Shown here in pieces: positions 44,498 through 53,497 of a stretch of 64,000 nt of DNA. The position numbers and the translations under genes are program-made. Source of the DNA: Gemmatimonadota bacterium (GTDB lineage: Bacteria > Latescibacterota > UBA2968 > GCA-2709665); assembly GCA_028877215.1 (NCBI GenBank), contig JAPPFJ010000035.1, positions 431,580 through 495,579 of the forward strand. Direction: 5' to 3'. The number at the start of each line of letters is the position of its first letter. The first letter of the stretch is position 1. Below the pieces are notes generated by a model. That model was given only the letters and a program-made list of their open reading frames with translations. It was not told the origin of the DNA and ran no database searches.

Positions 44498-46609
44498 ATG
44501 CTCTTTCTGACGGCACTATACCTGTGGTCATTGACGTTTCTGGCAGAAGCCTCGCCCGCCAATCCTGCGAAGGTGGACTCACTGATTCAGGCATCCGCTG
44601 ACACGTCCCTTGGGCTGGACGGACGCAGGGACCTCCTGAAGGAAGCGGCGAAGTTCGACCGGACCGGAAAGGCCCTGCACGCGCTGGCGCGATTGAGGCT
44701 GGAAAAAGGCACCACGTATTCGCGCCAGCAGGCGAGGTCCCTGCTGACGCGGGCGATGGAACGGGAACCCGAGAATGGGGACTTTGTCGCGACCTTCGCG
44801 GAGCTGCTCTGGCGCACCGGGCCCAGGTCCGGCTCATACAAGAGAGCACGGGAGGCCATCTCGCTCGACCCGAAAAATGTCCGCGCGTACTACTGGGCGG
44901 GACGGTTCGTGGTCTGGTCGTGGGAAATGACGTTCTTCACCCGGGAGGACGAAGGGGACGCCATGCGCGTGGCCGGGGACGGTGACGTGACGACCGGGCG
45001 CACGTTCGCGCAGCGCGGCTACGCGGACATGGACGTGGACGTGGGGATCGACTATCTGAGCCGGGCCCTGTGGCTGGACGCGGACCACTGGCCGTCCCGC
45101 GTGCATCTCGGGCTGGCATACTATATGGCGCGGAAGCCTGACGATCTGATTTCCCTCTTTCAGGACGATATCAAACGCCATCCGGGCCGTGCGGACGCCT
45201 ACTTTTTCATGGGACTCGGCTATCAGGCAAAGGGAGACCCCGAAGCCGCGTACCGCGCCTACGTGGACGGCCTGGCGCGTCTTTCCGACCGGCAACGCCG
45301 CTTCATGCAATCGGTCTTCCTGATGCGTGACAAGAAATCGTGGAAGAACGAGGAACCCCCTCCGGACGTGGAGGCGATCCGGAAATTCTGGTTCGGGAAG
45401 GACCCGTTGTATCTGAGCGAGATCAACGAGCGGATGCTGGAGCAGTGCAGGCGCGTGGCTTTCGCGAATCTGCGTTTTAGCGACCCCATCAACGGGTACG
45501 CCGGATGGGAGACCGACCGGGGACAGGCCTATATCCGATACGGCGACCCTGTGGCGCGGCACATGACGCCCGCGGACATCGATATGGGCCTGACGAAAAC
45601 CCTTGAGGAAGAACAGCGGATGAGGAGGGGTCCGTCCGGCGGAATTTTCGAATTCCACCCTCGCAAGGATACATGGACGTACGACGGGTTCGAGGTTTCG
45701 TTCCTGAATACGAACTCCTGGGACTCGTGGCGGTTCGGCGAGTCGAAGCTGGGGGGACAGACACTGAACTTCAGCGAACTGGTGGCGTTGGTCCCGGATT
45801 ACTACCGCTATCCCTATCAGTACAGCGTGCCGTATCAGATCGCGCAGTTCCGGCGTGAAGAGGGAAAGACGAGCGTGGAAGTGTACTATGCGCTTTCCGG
45901 CGATCAGGTCACGCATAAGGAGGTAGGTCCCGGGGTCCGGGAAGTGGACGTGGTACAGGCACTGTTTCTGTTCGACACGGTCTGGGATACGCTCCGGCGG
46001 GAGGTCGGCCGCGTGCGGCGGATGCCCTGGCTGCACTACGTCTCGACCAAACGCGGATACCTGATTGCGAGCGAGCAGTTGACACTTGCGCCCGGGGATT
46101 ATTACCTGGCGGGGGAGGCGGAGGACCAGCCGAGCAAGAAGGTGGGAACGTTCAGGGATCCGTTGGAGGTGAGGCGGTTCAACCCCGATTCGCTGGAGAT
46201 CAGCAGCCTGCTGATGGCGCGCCGGATCGTGGAACGCGATGAATGGCCGGTGGAACGCGGCCGGTATATCGTGCTGCCCAACCCATTGCATGAGTGCTCG
46301 CGCGATGGTAGCGCGTGGTTTTATTTCGAGGTGTACAACCTGGCGCGCGACACTTTCGGCGCCACGCATTACAGGATCGGCTATCAGACGCAGGTGCTCC
46401 CTGAGAAGAGGCGGCTGGAGGACCCGGAGCCGGAGTGGACGACGGCGGTGTCCTACACGTACCGGGGCGTCCGGGACTGGGAACCCCGGTATCTCCGGGT
46501 CGATATGGACGGTACGTCGCCGGGATTGCGCACGTTCCGCGTGGTCGTCGAGGACCTGCTGGCCGGCGCCGAGGCCGAATCCACAACACGTTTTCGCGTA
46601 AGGTGGTAA
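44498..46609 (+). CDS. GWxTD-domain TPR protein (paralogue 4)
   Basis: 703 residues with a signal peptide (MLFLTALYLWSLTFLAEASP). TPR-like helices reach to about residue 260 (RKDLLKEAAKF-type units; HLGLAYYMARKPDDLISLFQ). The core is canonical: FWFGKDPLYLSEINERMLEQ and GWETDRGQAYIRYGDPVARH with Gly336-Trp337. The C-terminal block VLPNPLHECSRDGS and YFEVYNLARDTFGATHYRIG is shared with all paralogues. It is closest to paralogue 5 directly downstream; the two form a tandem pair. The function is unknown. Confidence 0.88.
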   Translation: MLFLTALYLWSLTFLAEASPANPAKVDSLIQASADTSLGLDGRRDLLKEAAKFDRTGKALHALARLRLEKGTTYSRQQARSLLTRAMEREPENGDFVATFAELLWRTGPRSGSYKRAREAISLDPKNVRAYYWAGRFVVWSWEMTFFTREDEGDAMRVAGDGDVTTGRTFAQRGYADMDVDVGIDYLSRALWLDADHWPSRVHLGLAYYMARKPDDLISLFQDDIKRHPGRADAYFFMGLGYQAKGDPEAAYRAYVDGLARLSDRQRRFMQSVFLMRDKKSWKNEEPPPDVEAIRKFWFGKDPLYLSEINERMLEQCRRVAFANLRFSDPINGYAGWETDRGQAYIRYGDPVARHMTPADIDMGLTKTLEEEQRMRRGPSGGIFEFHPRKDTWTYDGFEVSFLNTNSWDSWRFGESKLGGQTLNFSELVALVPDYYRYPYQYSVPYQIAQFRREEGKTSVEVYYALSGDQVTHKEVGPGVREVDVVQALFLFDTVWDTLRREVGRVRRMPWLHYVSTKRGYLIASEQLTLAPGDYYLAGEAEDQPSKKVGTFRDPLEVRRFNPDSLEISSLLMARRIVERDEWPVERGRYIVLPNPLHECSRDGSAWFYFEVYNLARDTFGATHYRIGYQTQVLPEKRRLEDPEPEWTTAVSYTYRGVRDWEPRYLRVDMDGTSPGLRTFRVVVEDLLAGAEAESTTRFRVRW

Positions 46610-46793
46610 CCGGCGAAGCGCTTGTTCTTCTGTCGAAGATACAGCGTCCATGCCAGGGGAACCATTCCCTCCTCCGGCGGGTCTACAATATGACACGGAA
46701 TCCGCTGAGGACTTCCCGGAACAGGCTGCCGCTCGCGCTGTCATCCGGCGCTTTGACGGTTGACTCCCGTCGCCCGACCAATTGGAAATCCTG

Positions 46794-48827
46794 ATGTTGC
46801 GACTCGCCCTGCTGTTCACGATCATCCTCTGCGTCGCCGGCCCATCGGCGGCCGCAAAGCGGGACGCGTACAAGGTGGCGGCACTGCTGGCTTCCGCGGC
46901 GGATACCTCGCTGTCGCACATGAAGCGGGTGTCGCTGATGGAGCGGGCGGTCCGGTACGATCCATCGGGAAGGGCGATGCACGCGCTGGCCAGGCACTAT
47001 CTGAGCCGCGGCACGGTGTTGTCCAGACGGTTCGCGAGGCAGTGGGTGCACAGGGCGATGAAGCGCGAACCGGAGAACGCCGCATACGTCAAGACGTACG
47101 CGGAGATCTACTGGCAGGCGGGTTCGCGCGATGAATTCTACGAGCAGATCCGCCGGGCGATCGCGCTGTCGCCGAATGACGCGGACGCCCTCTATCAGGC
47201 CGGAAGATACGCCGCCCGTGAAATGATGTACAATCTGGAACGGGAAACCCTGAAGTCGGGCCCGGAACGGAAGCGAAGGTTCAATTACGGGAATTACGGC
47301 ATGGCAATGCGGGAGCAGGCGATCGGATATCTGACCCGTGTGCTGGAAGTGGACCCGGAACATCGTCCCGCCCGGATTCTGCTGGGGCAGGTCTACCTTG
47401 AAGGCCATATGGCCGATCGGCTCGTGGCGCTGTTTGAGGATTATGCGAAACGTCATCCGGAAGACTGGGATGCGTATTTCTTTACCGGGCTGGGTTACCA
47501 GACGCGTGAAGACCTGGAAAGAGCCTTCGCCGCCTATTCGGAAGGCCTGGAACTGATGTCCACGCTGGAACAGCAGTTCATCAGGTCGGTGGTGGTTTTG
47601 ACGGACCGGGAGGCGTTGAGGGACGGGAATGAACTTCCTGATGAAGAGACCCTGCGCCGGTTCTGGACAGGCCGGGACCCCTTGTTCCTGACACCGGGAA
47701 ACGAGCGGATGCTGGAACACTGCAGGCGGGTGGCGTATGCCAATCTGAGGTTTGCCGATCCAGACCGCGGCGTGGCGGGCTGGGAGACGGACCGCGGCCA
47801 GGTGTACATAAGGTATGGACAACCGGGCGCGCGAAACATCTATCTGGACCGGATGAATTACGTGCTGCTCCGCGAGACGTGGAGCTATCCGGGATTCAGC
47901 ATAACGTTCGAACGCCTGGGAGAAAACAACTGGAACGTGCTGCAAGTTTCGATTCGGGGATCGGTACGGAGCAGATACAAGGACCTCGTGGAGCGGGTTC
48001 CCGAGTACTACAGCGACCCGTACTGGCTGAAACGGTACGACGCGCCCTTCGAGATCGCGAGGTTTCGCGGCGAGGACGGCAAGACCCGGGTGGAGCTGTA
48101 CTATGCGCTTTCCGGCGAACACGTCGCGCACCGGGAGGTCAGTTCGGGATTACAGGCGGTGGATCTCAGGCAGGGCCTTTTCCTGTTTGACGCAGGATGG
48201 CGGGAAGTCAGAAAGACCATTTCACCCATACACAGAATGCCGTGGATCGAAGGCAATGCCGTGCGGGATGGATACCTTTTCTGGGGCGAGCGCCTTTCCA
48301 TGGATCCGGGGACGTACCACCTGGCGGTCGAAACGGAGGACCTGAACAAACACAGCCTGGGGACCCTTCGCGATTCGTTGCAGATCAGGCGGTACGGCCG
48401 GGACAGGCTGGCAATCAGCGACCTGCTCCTGGCTCAGCGGGTGGTCGAACAGGACGATCGACCGTTCGGCCGGGACAGGTTTATGGTGTTGCCCAACCCG
48501 TTGAAGCAGTGCCAGCGGGACGCCAGCATGTCGTTCTACTTCGAGGTCTACAATCTGAAGCGGGATGAGTTCGGCGCCACCAGTTACCGGATCACTTATC
48601 AGACCCGCCTGCTTCCGGAAAAGTGGAAGGAGAAGGACGTGGTCATTCCCGAGTGGACAACGGCCGTGACCAACTCGTACAGAGAGACGAGGGATTGGCA
48701 GCCGCATTATCTCACCCTGGATATGGAGGGGTCCACGCCGGGACCATGGGCATTCAGGGTGATCGTGGAGGACCGGCAGACGGCGAGCAAGGCGGCAAGT
48801 TCAGCGGTATTTCGGGTGATGCCCTGA
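46794..48827 (+). CDS. GWxTD-domain TPR protein (paralogue 5)
   Basis: 677 residues from the ATG at 46794; an in-frame TTG lies four codons earlier. The signal peptide is MLRLALLFTIILCVAGPSAA. TPR-like helices run to about residue 255. FWTGRDPLFLTPGNERMLEH and GWETDRGQVYIRYGQPGAR (Gly329-Trp330) form the domain core. The C-terminus carries VLPNPLKQCQRDAS and YFEVYNLKRDEFGATSYRIT. It is clearly paralogous to paralogue 4 along its length. It closes the second GWxTD gene pair, ending 27 bases before the terminator hairpin. Confidence 0.88.
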   Translation: MLRLALLFTIILCVAGPSAAAKRDAYKVAALLASAADTSLSHMKRVSLMERAVRYDPSGRAMHALARHYLSRGTVLSRRFARQWVHRAMKREPENAAYVKTYAEIYWQAGSRDEFYEQIRRAIALSPNDADALYQAGRYAAREMMYNLERETLKSGPERKRRFNYGNYGMAMREQAIGYLTRVLEVDPEHRPARILLGQVYLEGHMADRLVALFEDYAKRHPEDWDAYFFTGLGYQTREDLERAFAAYSEGLELMSTLEQQFIRSVVVLTDREALRDGNELPDEETLRRFWTGRDPLFLTPGNERMLEHCRRVAYANLRFADPDRGVAGWETDRGQVYIRYGQPGARNIYLDRMNYVLLRETWSYPGFSITFERLGENNWNVLQVSIRGSVRSRYKDLVERVPEYYSDPYWLKRYDAPFEIARFRGEDGKTRVELYYALSGEHVAHREVSSGLQAVDLRQGLFLFDAGWREVRKTISPIHRMPWIEGNAVRDGYLFWGERLSMDPGTYHLAVETEDLNKHSLGTLRDSLQIRRYGRDRLAISDLLLAQRVVEQDDRPFGRDRFMVLPNPLKQCQRDASMSFYFEVYNLKRDEFGATSYRITYQTRLLPEKWKEKDVVIPEWTTAVTNSYRETRDWQPHYLTLDMEGSTPGPWAFRVIVEDRQTASKAASSAVFRVMP

Positions 48828-48854
48828 GCATCGCCGGAGATTCAGGCAAACAGG

Positions 48855-48887
48855 AAGGGCCGACGGGAATATCGTCGGCCCTTTTTT
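48855..48887 (+). terminator. Strong intrinsic terminator after the GWxTD pair
   Basis: AAGGGCCGACG (48855-48865) pairs exactly with CGTCGGCCCTT (48873-48883) around a seven-base loop, followed by four more T residues. It lies 27 bases past the stop of paralogue 5. Confidence 0.9.
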
Positions 48888-48920
48888 CTGTGGCGGAAGG
48901 ATGTCCGCCATCCATCGCGC

Positions 48921-50900
48921 CTAGTAGTTGTGCACGCCGTGACCCTGGCCGGGGAACCAGATCGCGTCAACGAGGAAGGATAGCGTGATCGCCAGGACGT
49001 ATCCTGTCAGAAGGCCGAGGAAGGCAGGCTGCCATTTTCTGTAGAGATTGACGCCGCCAACCTTGAGCAATATGGCCTTGATCGCCCAGACGACGAAGAT
49101 CGAGAAGAACGTGAGTTGGGTGTTCCAGGAGAAGGCAATGGGAAATGCGATGGGGTGAAACGGCCACCATGGCAGCCGGTAGTGCAGAAAGGTCAGCAGC
49201 GACATCGCGGCGGCGCCCACGCAGAACACGGCCAGACGCTCCCAACTGGTATCGAAAGGGCTTCTCATCTGGGTAACCGTCAGGTCGTACGCGAATCGTC
49301 CGGCGCTGGAGAAGGGCCAGGCGTTGAAATTGAAAGCGCCGGTCCGATAACCCAGGAAGATGGTGAGGGCGAAGTCGGCCGCAAGGCCCACGACCACGAC
49401 CAGTGCCAGGGCGGGCACAAGCCGCCGCCGGTTCCGGCGGATGAGGTCCGCGAGTCGGACCACGTGCATGAAGGGCGACATAAAGGTCCCCTTCCCCTGG
49501 CAGACGAGGCTGTACGTGAGGCTGATGCCGGACATGCTAGAGGGCGAAAGCGCGGAGGTGCCGATCGTGTACAGGGCGGCGTACTGTTCGGTCAACGTGG
49601 TACGCATATAGGCCAGACCGGTCTCGCAGACGATTCGGGCGATGGAGAGGTAGTTGACGATCAGGGCGGGCACGAGAAGCGCGACGAGTTTCCCCTGCAT
49701 GCCGAGTTGGGAGAAAAAGGCGCAGACGAAGACGAGGCTGCCGATGAGTCCGAACACGGCAAACCGGTACGAGAGCAGTTCGCCGGCGTCATCCGCGTCA
49801 CCCTTCCCGAATGCCCTGGCAAAGACGGACCTGATATGGGTGCGGGCGGTCCAGAGGTTCCACAGCACCAGCACGGTCAGCGCGCCGAAGCCCTGCCAAG
49901 CCGTGACCTCGGTTTCGGCGGAAAAGTTGAGCGGCTTGCGCGGGATGACGTAACCGATGCGGTTGATAATGCCGTTTTCGAACCAGAAGAAGAGAACGAA
50001 GAAAACCCAGATGGAAAACAGGATATTCAGGTTGGCGAAGTACGCGAATCCCGCTGTCAGAAAGTTGATGCGGGTGTTGACCCGAGGAAAGCCTTTTGCA
50101 AAGACGACCCACTTGCCCTGCAAGGGGATCTTGGGCACGACCGGCCAGAAATAGTTGAGGATATTCCAGGAAATGGCGCCGAATCCCACGCCGAAGCCGC
50201 CCCAGAAGAGACCACCCCGAAGGGCATCGGGCAGGAAACCGCCGCGAGTCGCACGGGTCAGCGTGGCCCCCACGGATGCGAGCGGAAAGACCAGGCGCTC
50301 GTTCCGCACCCATTGCTTGCGTAGGATTACCGCAATGCAGAACAGGAGCGTGCAAAGGGCAAGCAGAAAGAAGATCCAGCTGATGAGCGGGGCGATCCAG
50401 GCGTGGTACGGCGCCTGCTGCCCCTCGGGCAGCCCCTCGTAGAACCATGTCATCGCGTGATTTTCGTTCGAGGGCACAGCCCACTCGGGCATATTTGGAT
50501 GGAGATAGTTGGCCCACTGGTTCTCGGGTGTGGCGAAATAGTAGACCCCCGAAAGAATGCCCAGGAGAAAGCCGGTAATGCCCGAGGTGGGCACCACGGC
50601 GCCCACGAACCCCATCGCCAGGATGGTGAGCAGTTCGGACGACTGCAGGGTGCTGTGCGGACGGAGGCGGCGGACGAAACCGTTGACGATGACCAGCAGG
50701 AGGAAGGCTGCGAAGAGGGCGAGGGGGAAAAAGGAGAGCTGCATCCGCGAGGCGTGGATGACGTATTCGGTGGTTGAAATCCAGAAATTGACGACGAGCA
50801 CGAGCAGCAGGCCGATACCGACGGCGCGAAGCGTCACCGCGTCGGTCTTCAGCGCCGTTTGGGATTCGGACTCCGCTCGAGGTGCGGAACTCTGCGCCAT
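48921..50900 (-). CDS. Polytopic membrane protein, DUF6785/OPT-like
   Basis: 659 residues with about 14 predicted transmembrane segments, beginning AVGIGLLLVLVVNFWIS and including MQLSFFPLALFAAFLLLVIV, WIFFLLALCTLLFCIAV and LVFVCAFFSQLGM. The repeated hydrophobic pattern and the string NERLVFPLASV resemble a family of large membrane proteins (DUF6785) found in Planctomycetes, Poribacteria and relatives, related to oligopeptide transporters. No nucleotide-binding partner is nearby. It is divergent or unrelated to its neighbours. Likely a transporter; the substrate is unknown. Confidence 0.65.
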   Translation of the reverse strand: MAQSSAPRAESESQTALKTDAVTLRAVGIGLLLVLVVNFWISTTEYVIHASRMQLSFFPLALFAAFLLLVIVNGFVRRLRPHSTLQSSELLTILAMGFVGAVVPTSGITGFLLGILSGVYYFATPENQWANYLHPNMPEWAVPSNENHAMTWFYEGLPEGQQAPYHAWIAPLISWIFFLLALCTLLFCIAVILRKQWVRNERLVFPLASVGATLTRATRGGFLPDALRGGLFWGGFGVGFGAISWNILNYFWPVVPKIPLQGKWVVFAKGFPRVNTRINFLTAGFAYFANLNILFSIWVFFVLFFWFENGIINRIGYVIPRKPLNFSAETEVTAWQGFGALTVLVLWNLWTARTHIRSVFARAFGKGDADDAGELLSYRFAVFGLIGSLVFVCAFFSQLGMQGKLVALLVPALIVNYLSIARIVCETGLAYMRTTLTEQYAALYTIGTSALSPSSMSGISLTYSLVCQGKGTFMSPFMHVVRLADLIRRNRRRLVPALALVVVVGLAADFALTIFLGYRTGAFNFNAWPFSSAGRFAYDLTVTQMRSPFDTSWERLAVFCVGAAAMSLLTFLHYRLPWWPFHPIAFPIAFSWNTQLTFFSIFVVWAIKAILLKVGGVNLYRKWQPAFLGLLTGYVLAITLSFLVDAIWFPGQGHGVHNY

Positions 50901-50934
50901 CTTTCCCTTTCAGTGGATCCCACCGCAAGAGGAC

Positions 50935-50959
50935 GGGCGCCCACAAGGTACGACCCTAC
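50935..50959. repeat. Diverged GTAGGGGC element
   Basis: GGGCGCCCACAAGGTACGAC and five more bases, differing from the 4284-4309 element at about two positions. It lies in the gap upstream of the DUF6785-like gene. Confidence 0.55.
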
Positions 50960-51072
50960 GATGCGAGGTAGTGGAAATTTTCACCAATGTATAGAATCGC
51001 GAGCATATATTCTGCTCTCGCCTTTGCCCTGTTTATCCCGTCCAACCCTGTTTGTTTCGTCTTCTGAATTGC

Positions 51073-52041
51073 CTACGTTTCCTCCGGTTCCTTCAGTTTC
51101 CAGCCCGGATTCGTGCCTCCCTGCATGTCTGGCGGAAGGGGTTCCGCCAGTTCGCCGTACAGGTCGGGGCGGCGCGCGCGCAGATAGCGGTACCCGGAGG
51201 AGACCGGTATCTTGTCGGGCGTGAGCAACCCCACCACGACGTCGTCTTCCAGTGCCTCCGACTCGACCAGGATTTCGCCGAACGGGTCCAGGATCATCGC
51301 ATTGCCGTTCTTGACGGTATCGTGATCGACGCCAATGGGATTCGTATAAACGGCGTAGACGCCGTTTTCGTAGGCGCGCGCCGGAAGCCAGCGCATGAGC
51401 CAGCCCCGTCCTTTCGGTCCGTTGAATTCCTGCCGGAGCGATACGGGGTCGCGATGACGGTTCTCCCAGAGGGCGCGGTCGATGACGCCCCGGCCGGGCA
51501 TGGCGGAGGGCAGCCCGCAGGTGACGTGCGGCATGAAGATGATTTCCGCGCCCATCATCGCGGTCAGGCGCACGTTTTCAGGCAGGTTGTTGTCGTAGCA
51601 GATCAGGATGCCCATTCGACAGCCGCGGAGTTCGAAAACGGTGAACGCGTCGCCGGAGTCGATGTACTTGCTGATGAAGGCGTGCAGCTTGCGATGCTTC
51701 GCGACGTAGCCGTCCGGACCCACGGCGACATAGGAGTTGTAGAGCGCATCGCGTTCCATTTCCACAAGCCCGGCCAAGATGGCGACGTTGTATTCCCTTG
51801 CGATGTCGATAAGGCGATTCGTGGAGGGGCCGCCCGGAACGGGCTCGGCCAGTTCGGCGATTCGGGAACGCGGGAGGGTCTGCAGAAAGGTATAGCCGGG
51901 AATACAGCACTCGTGGAAGGAGACGATTTCGGCGCCCGCGTCGGTGGCCCGCCTCGTAAGGGCGTCGATGCGGGAAAGGTTGTAGGGTTTGTCGGCATCC
52001 CGCGCTTCGAACTGGGCGGCGCCGACTCTGATGTCGCGCAT
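51073..52041 (-). CDS. Nitrilase-superfamily carbon-nitrogen hydrolase
   Basis: 322 residues from the ATG at 52041. A TTG at 52065 gives eight more codons and has a weak purine run upstream, so the start is not certain. The catalytic triad is visible: Glu44 in IVSFHECCIPG, Lys118 in HRKLHAF and Cys148 in ILICYDNN. The fold and length match amidases, ureidopropionases and carbamoyl hydrolases of the superfamily. The amide or nitrile substrate is unknown. It is in the same direction as the mannonate dehydratase gene but separated from it by a repeat-filled 429-bp gap. Confidence 0.9.
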   Translation of the reverse strand: MRDIRVGAAQFEARDADKPYNLSRIDALTRRATDAGAEIVSFHECCIPGYTFLQTLPRSRIAELAEPVPGGPSTNRLIDIAREYNVAILAGLVEMERDALYNSYVAVGPDGYVAKHRKLHAFISKYIDSGDAFTVFELRGCRMGILICYDNNLPENVRLTAMMGAEIIFMPHVTCGLPSAMPGRGVIDRALWENRHRDPVSLRQEFNGPKGRGWLMRWLPARAYENGVYAVYTNPIGVDHDTVKNGNAMILDPFGEILVESEALEDDVVVGLLTPDKIPVSSGYRYLRARRPDLYGELAEPLPPDMQGGTNPGWKLKEPEET

Positions 52042-52171
52042 GAATTTAAGCTTTTGCCGCCGCAAGTGGCCCTGAAGTCAGTTTACCGGACCGGAACGCT
52101 TCGGCAACTGAGCAGGTGATAGCCTCAATTCGAAAAAAGACAACAGTCAAATCGGCCACAAAAAGCCTGAA

Positions 52172-52337
52172 TGCGGGTAGAGGGTAGACCAAATGCGGTG
52201 AGACGGTAGCCGGTAGAGGGTAGAGATTGCCTGCCTTGAGAGGCTTCTTTTCCTGCCGGAGGCAAGGAGGGATAAACTAGCGGGCAAGGATATCTTCTCC
52301 CGTCTCACGTCTCCCGTCTACCCGCATCTGAGGGGCC
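52172..52337 (+). repeat. Dispersed palindromic repeat, copy F
   Basis: In the 429-bp gap: GCGGGTAGAGGGTAGACC, GGTGAGACGGTAGCCGGTAG, GGGTAGAGATTGCCTGCCTT, CTGCCGGAGGCAAGGAGG, GGGCAAGGATATCTTCTCCC and GTCTCCCGTCTACCCGC. Its outer arms are complementary. The remainder of the gap holds no supported gene. Confidence 0.75.
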
Positions 52338-52470
52338 GGTGGGAGAGGTTCACTTGACGTCCAGTGACAATTATCCGAGGCACTTTTCCGGGTTTTCGGC
52401 GTTTGTCCTGTCGATCCTGTCCATCCATGTAAGTACCTGTTTCTGAACAAAAGAGATTCGTGAACGGGCG

Positions 52471-53412
52471 TCAGGCTGTTCCGTCCAGCAGCCCTCTCAT
52501 GTAGCCGACCGCGTAGAGCCTTCCCATCAGGGTGTAGCCCGGCGGGTCGTTGGCTTCGCCGGAAAGTACCGGGACGTGGTCCGGCCGTATGGGTCCGGTG
52601 AAACCGATGTCCCGGTACGCCCGGATGCACTCGGCCATGTCCGTGTCGCCCTCGTCGTGAAAGGTTTCCTCGAAACTGGGTACGGTTCCTCTCACGTCGC
52701 GGAAGTGGGAAAAATGGATCCTGTCCCCAAACCGGCGGATGGCTGCCGGCACGTCGGCGCCCATCGCGGCGAAGTTGCCCTGGCAGAAGGTTATGCCGTT
52801 GTATTCGCTGGGTACCATGTCGAGGACGCGCTGGAATGCGTCCACGCTGGTGATGATGCGGCCGATTCCCCGGACGGGCGACAGGGGCGGATCGTCCGGG
52901 TGCAGCGCCTGCCTGACGCCGGCCTCTTCGGCCACGGGAATGACACGCTCGAGAAAGTATTCCAGGGTTTCCCAGAGCCGTGCTTCGCTCACTTCCCCGT
53001 ATTTCGTAGGGGGCGCGTCCAGCATCAGCGAGTCATCGTAGCTGCTCACAAACGCATCTCCCCGGCCGCGCGTGGTGAACGAGGTACGCATCCAGTTGAA
53101 CACCGCCATCCAGTTCCAGCACATGATCCCGATACCGGCCGCGCCCAGGTTGCGGATGGTCTGGCAGTACGCGTCGAGATCCTCGTCCCGGCCATCCAGA
53201 CCCAGTGTGATGCGGTTCGAGATCAGTACGGACTCCACCACGGACCACGTGAGGCCCGCGTCGGCGATGCGTTGCTTGTGATGTACGATGGCGTCAAAGT
53301 CCCAGATCGGCCCGCCGTTGGGAAGCGTCGTCACCAAGTCGGTCACGCCGATCTGGCGGGCGAGTGCCATCCGTTCTTCGTCGAGAGGAGACAGGACCAG
53401 TGCGAATTTCAT
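52471..53412 (-). CDS. uxuA: Mannonate dehydratase (UxuA family)
   Basis: 313 residues of the TIM-barrel mannonate dehydratase family, which converts D-mannonate to 2-keto-3-deoxy-D-gluconate in uronate catabolism. The characteristic motifs are present: HPDDPPLSPVRGIGRI, a metal Cys in ITFCQGNFAAMG, the metal His in IHFSHFRDVRGTV, and IRPDHVPVLSG near the C-terminus, followed by GYTLMGRLYAVGYMRGL. It is slightly shorter than the usual 350 to 400 residues of E. coli UxuA, as in many bacterial relatives. Its position beside heparinase-like genes supports breakdown of uronic-acid-containing polysaccharides. Confidence 0.88.
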   Translation of the reverse strand: MKFALVLSPLDEERMALARQIGVTDLVTTLPNGGPIWDFDAIVHHKQRIADAGLTWSVVESVLISNRITLGLDGRDEDLDAYCQTIRNLGAAGIGIMCWNWMAVFNWMRTSFTTRGRGDAFVSSYDDSLMLDAPPTKYGEVSEARLWETLEYFLERVIPVAEEAGVRQALHPDDPPLSPVRGIGRIITSVDAFQRVLDMVPSEYNGITFCQGNFAAMGADVPAAIRRFGDRIHFSHFRDVRGTVPSFEETFHDEGDTDMAECIRAYRDIGFTGPIRPDHVPVLSGEANDPPGYTLMGRLYAVGYMRGLLDGTA

Positions 53413-53497
53413 CGGATCGTTCTCCGGAATAGGGTTTATGGAAAGCGCAATGCCATGTCGATCGTGCCACGGTTGAAAGGCCTACCAATTTATACGA

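Noticed and set aside
44834..46921. 695-codon minus-strand open frame across paralogue 4
   Set aside because: Antisense shadow of a clearly coding plus-strand gene with signal peptide and family motifs.
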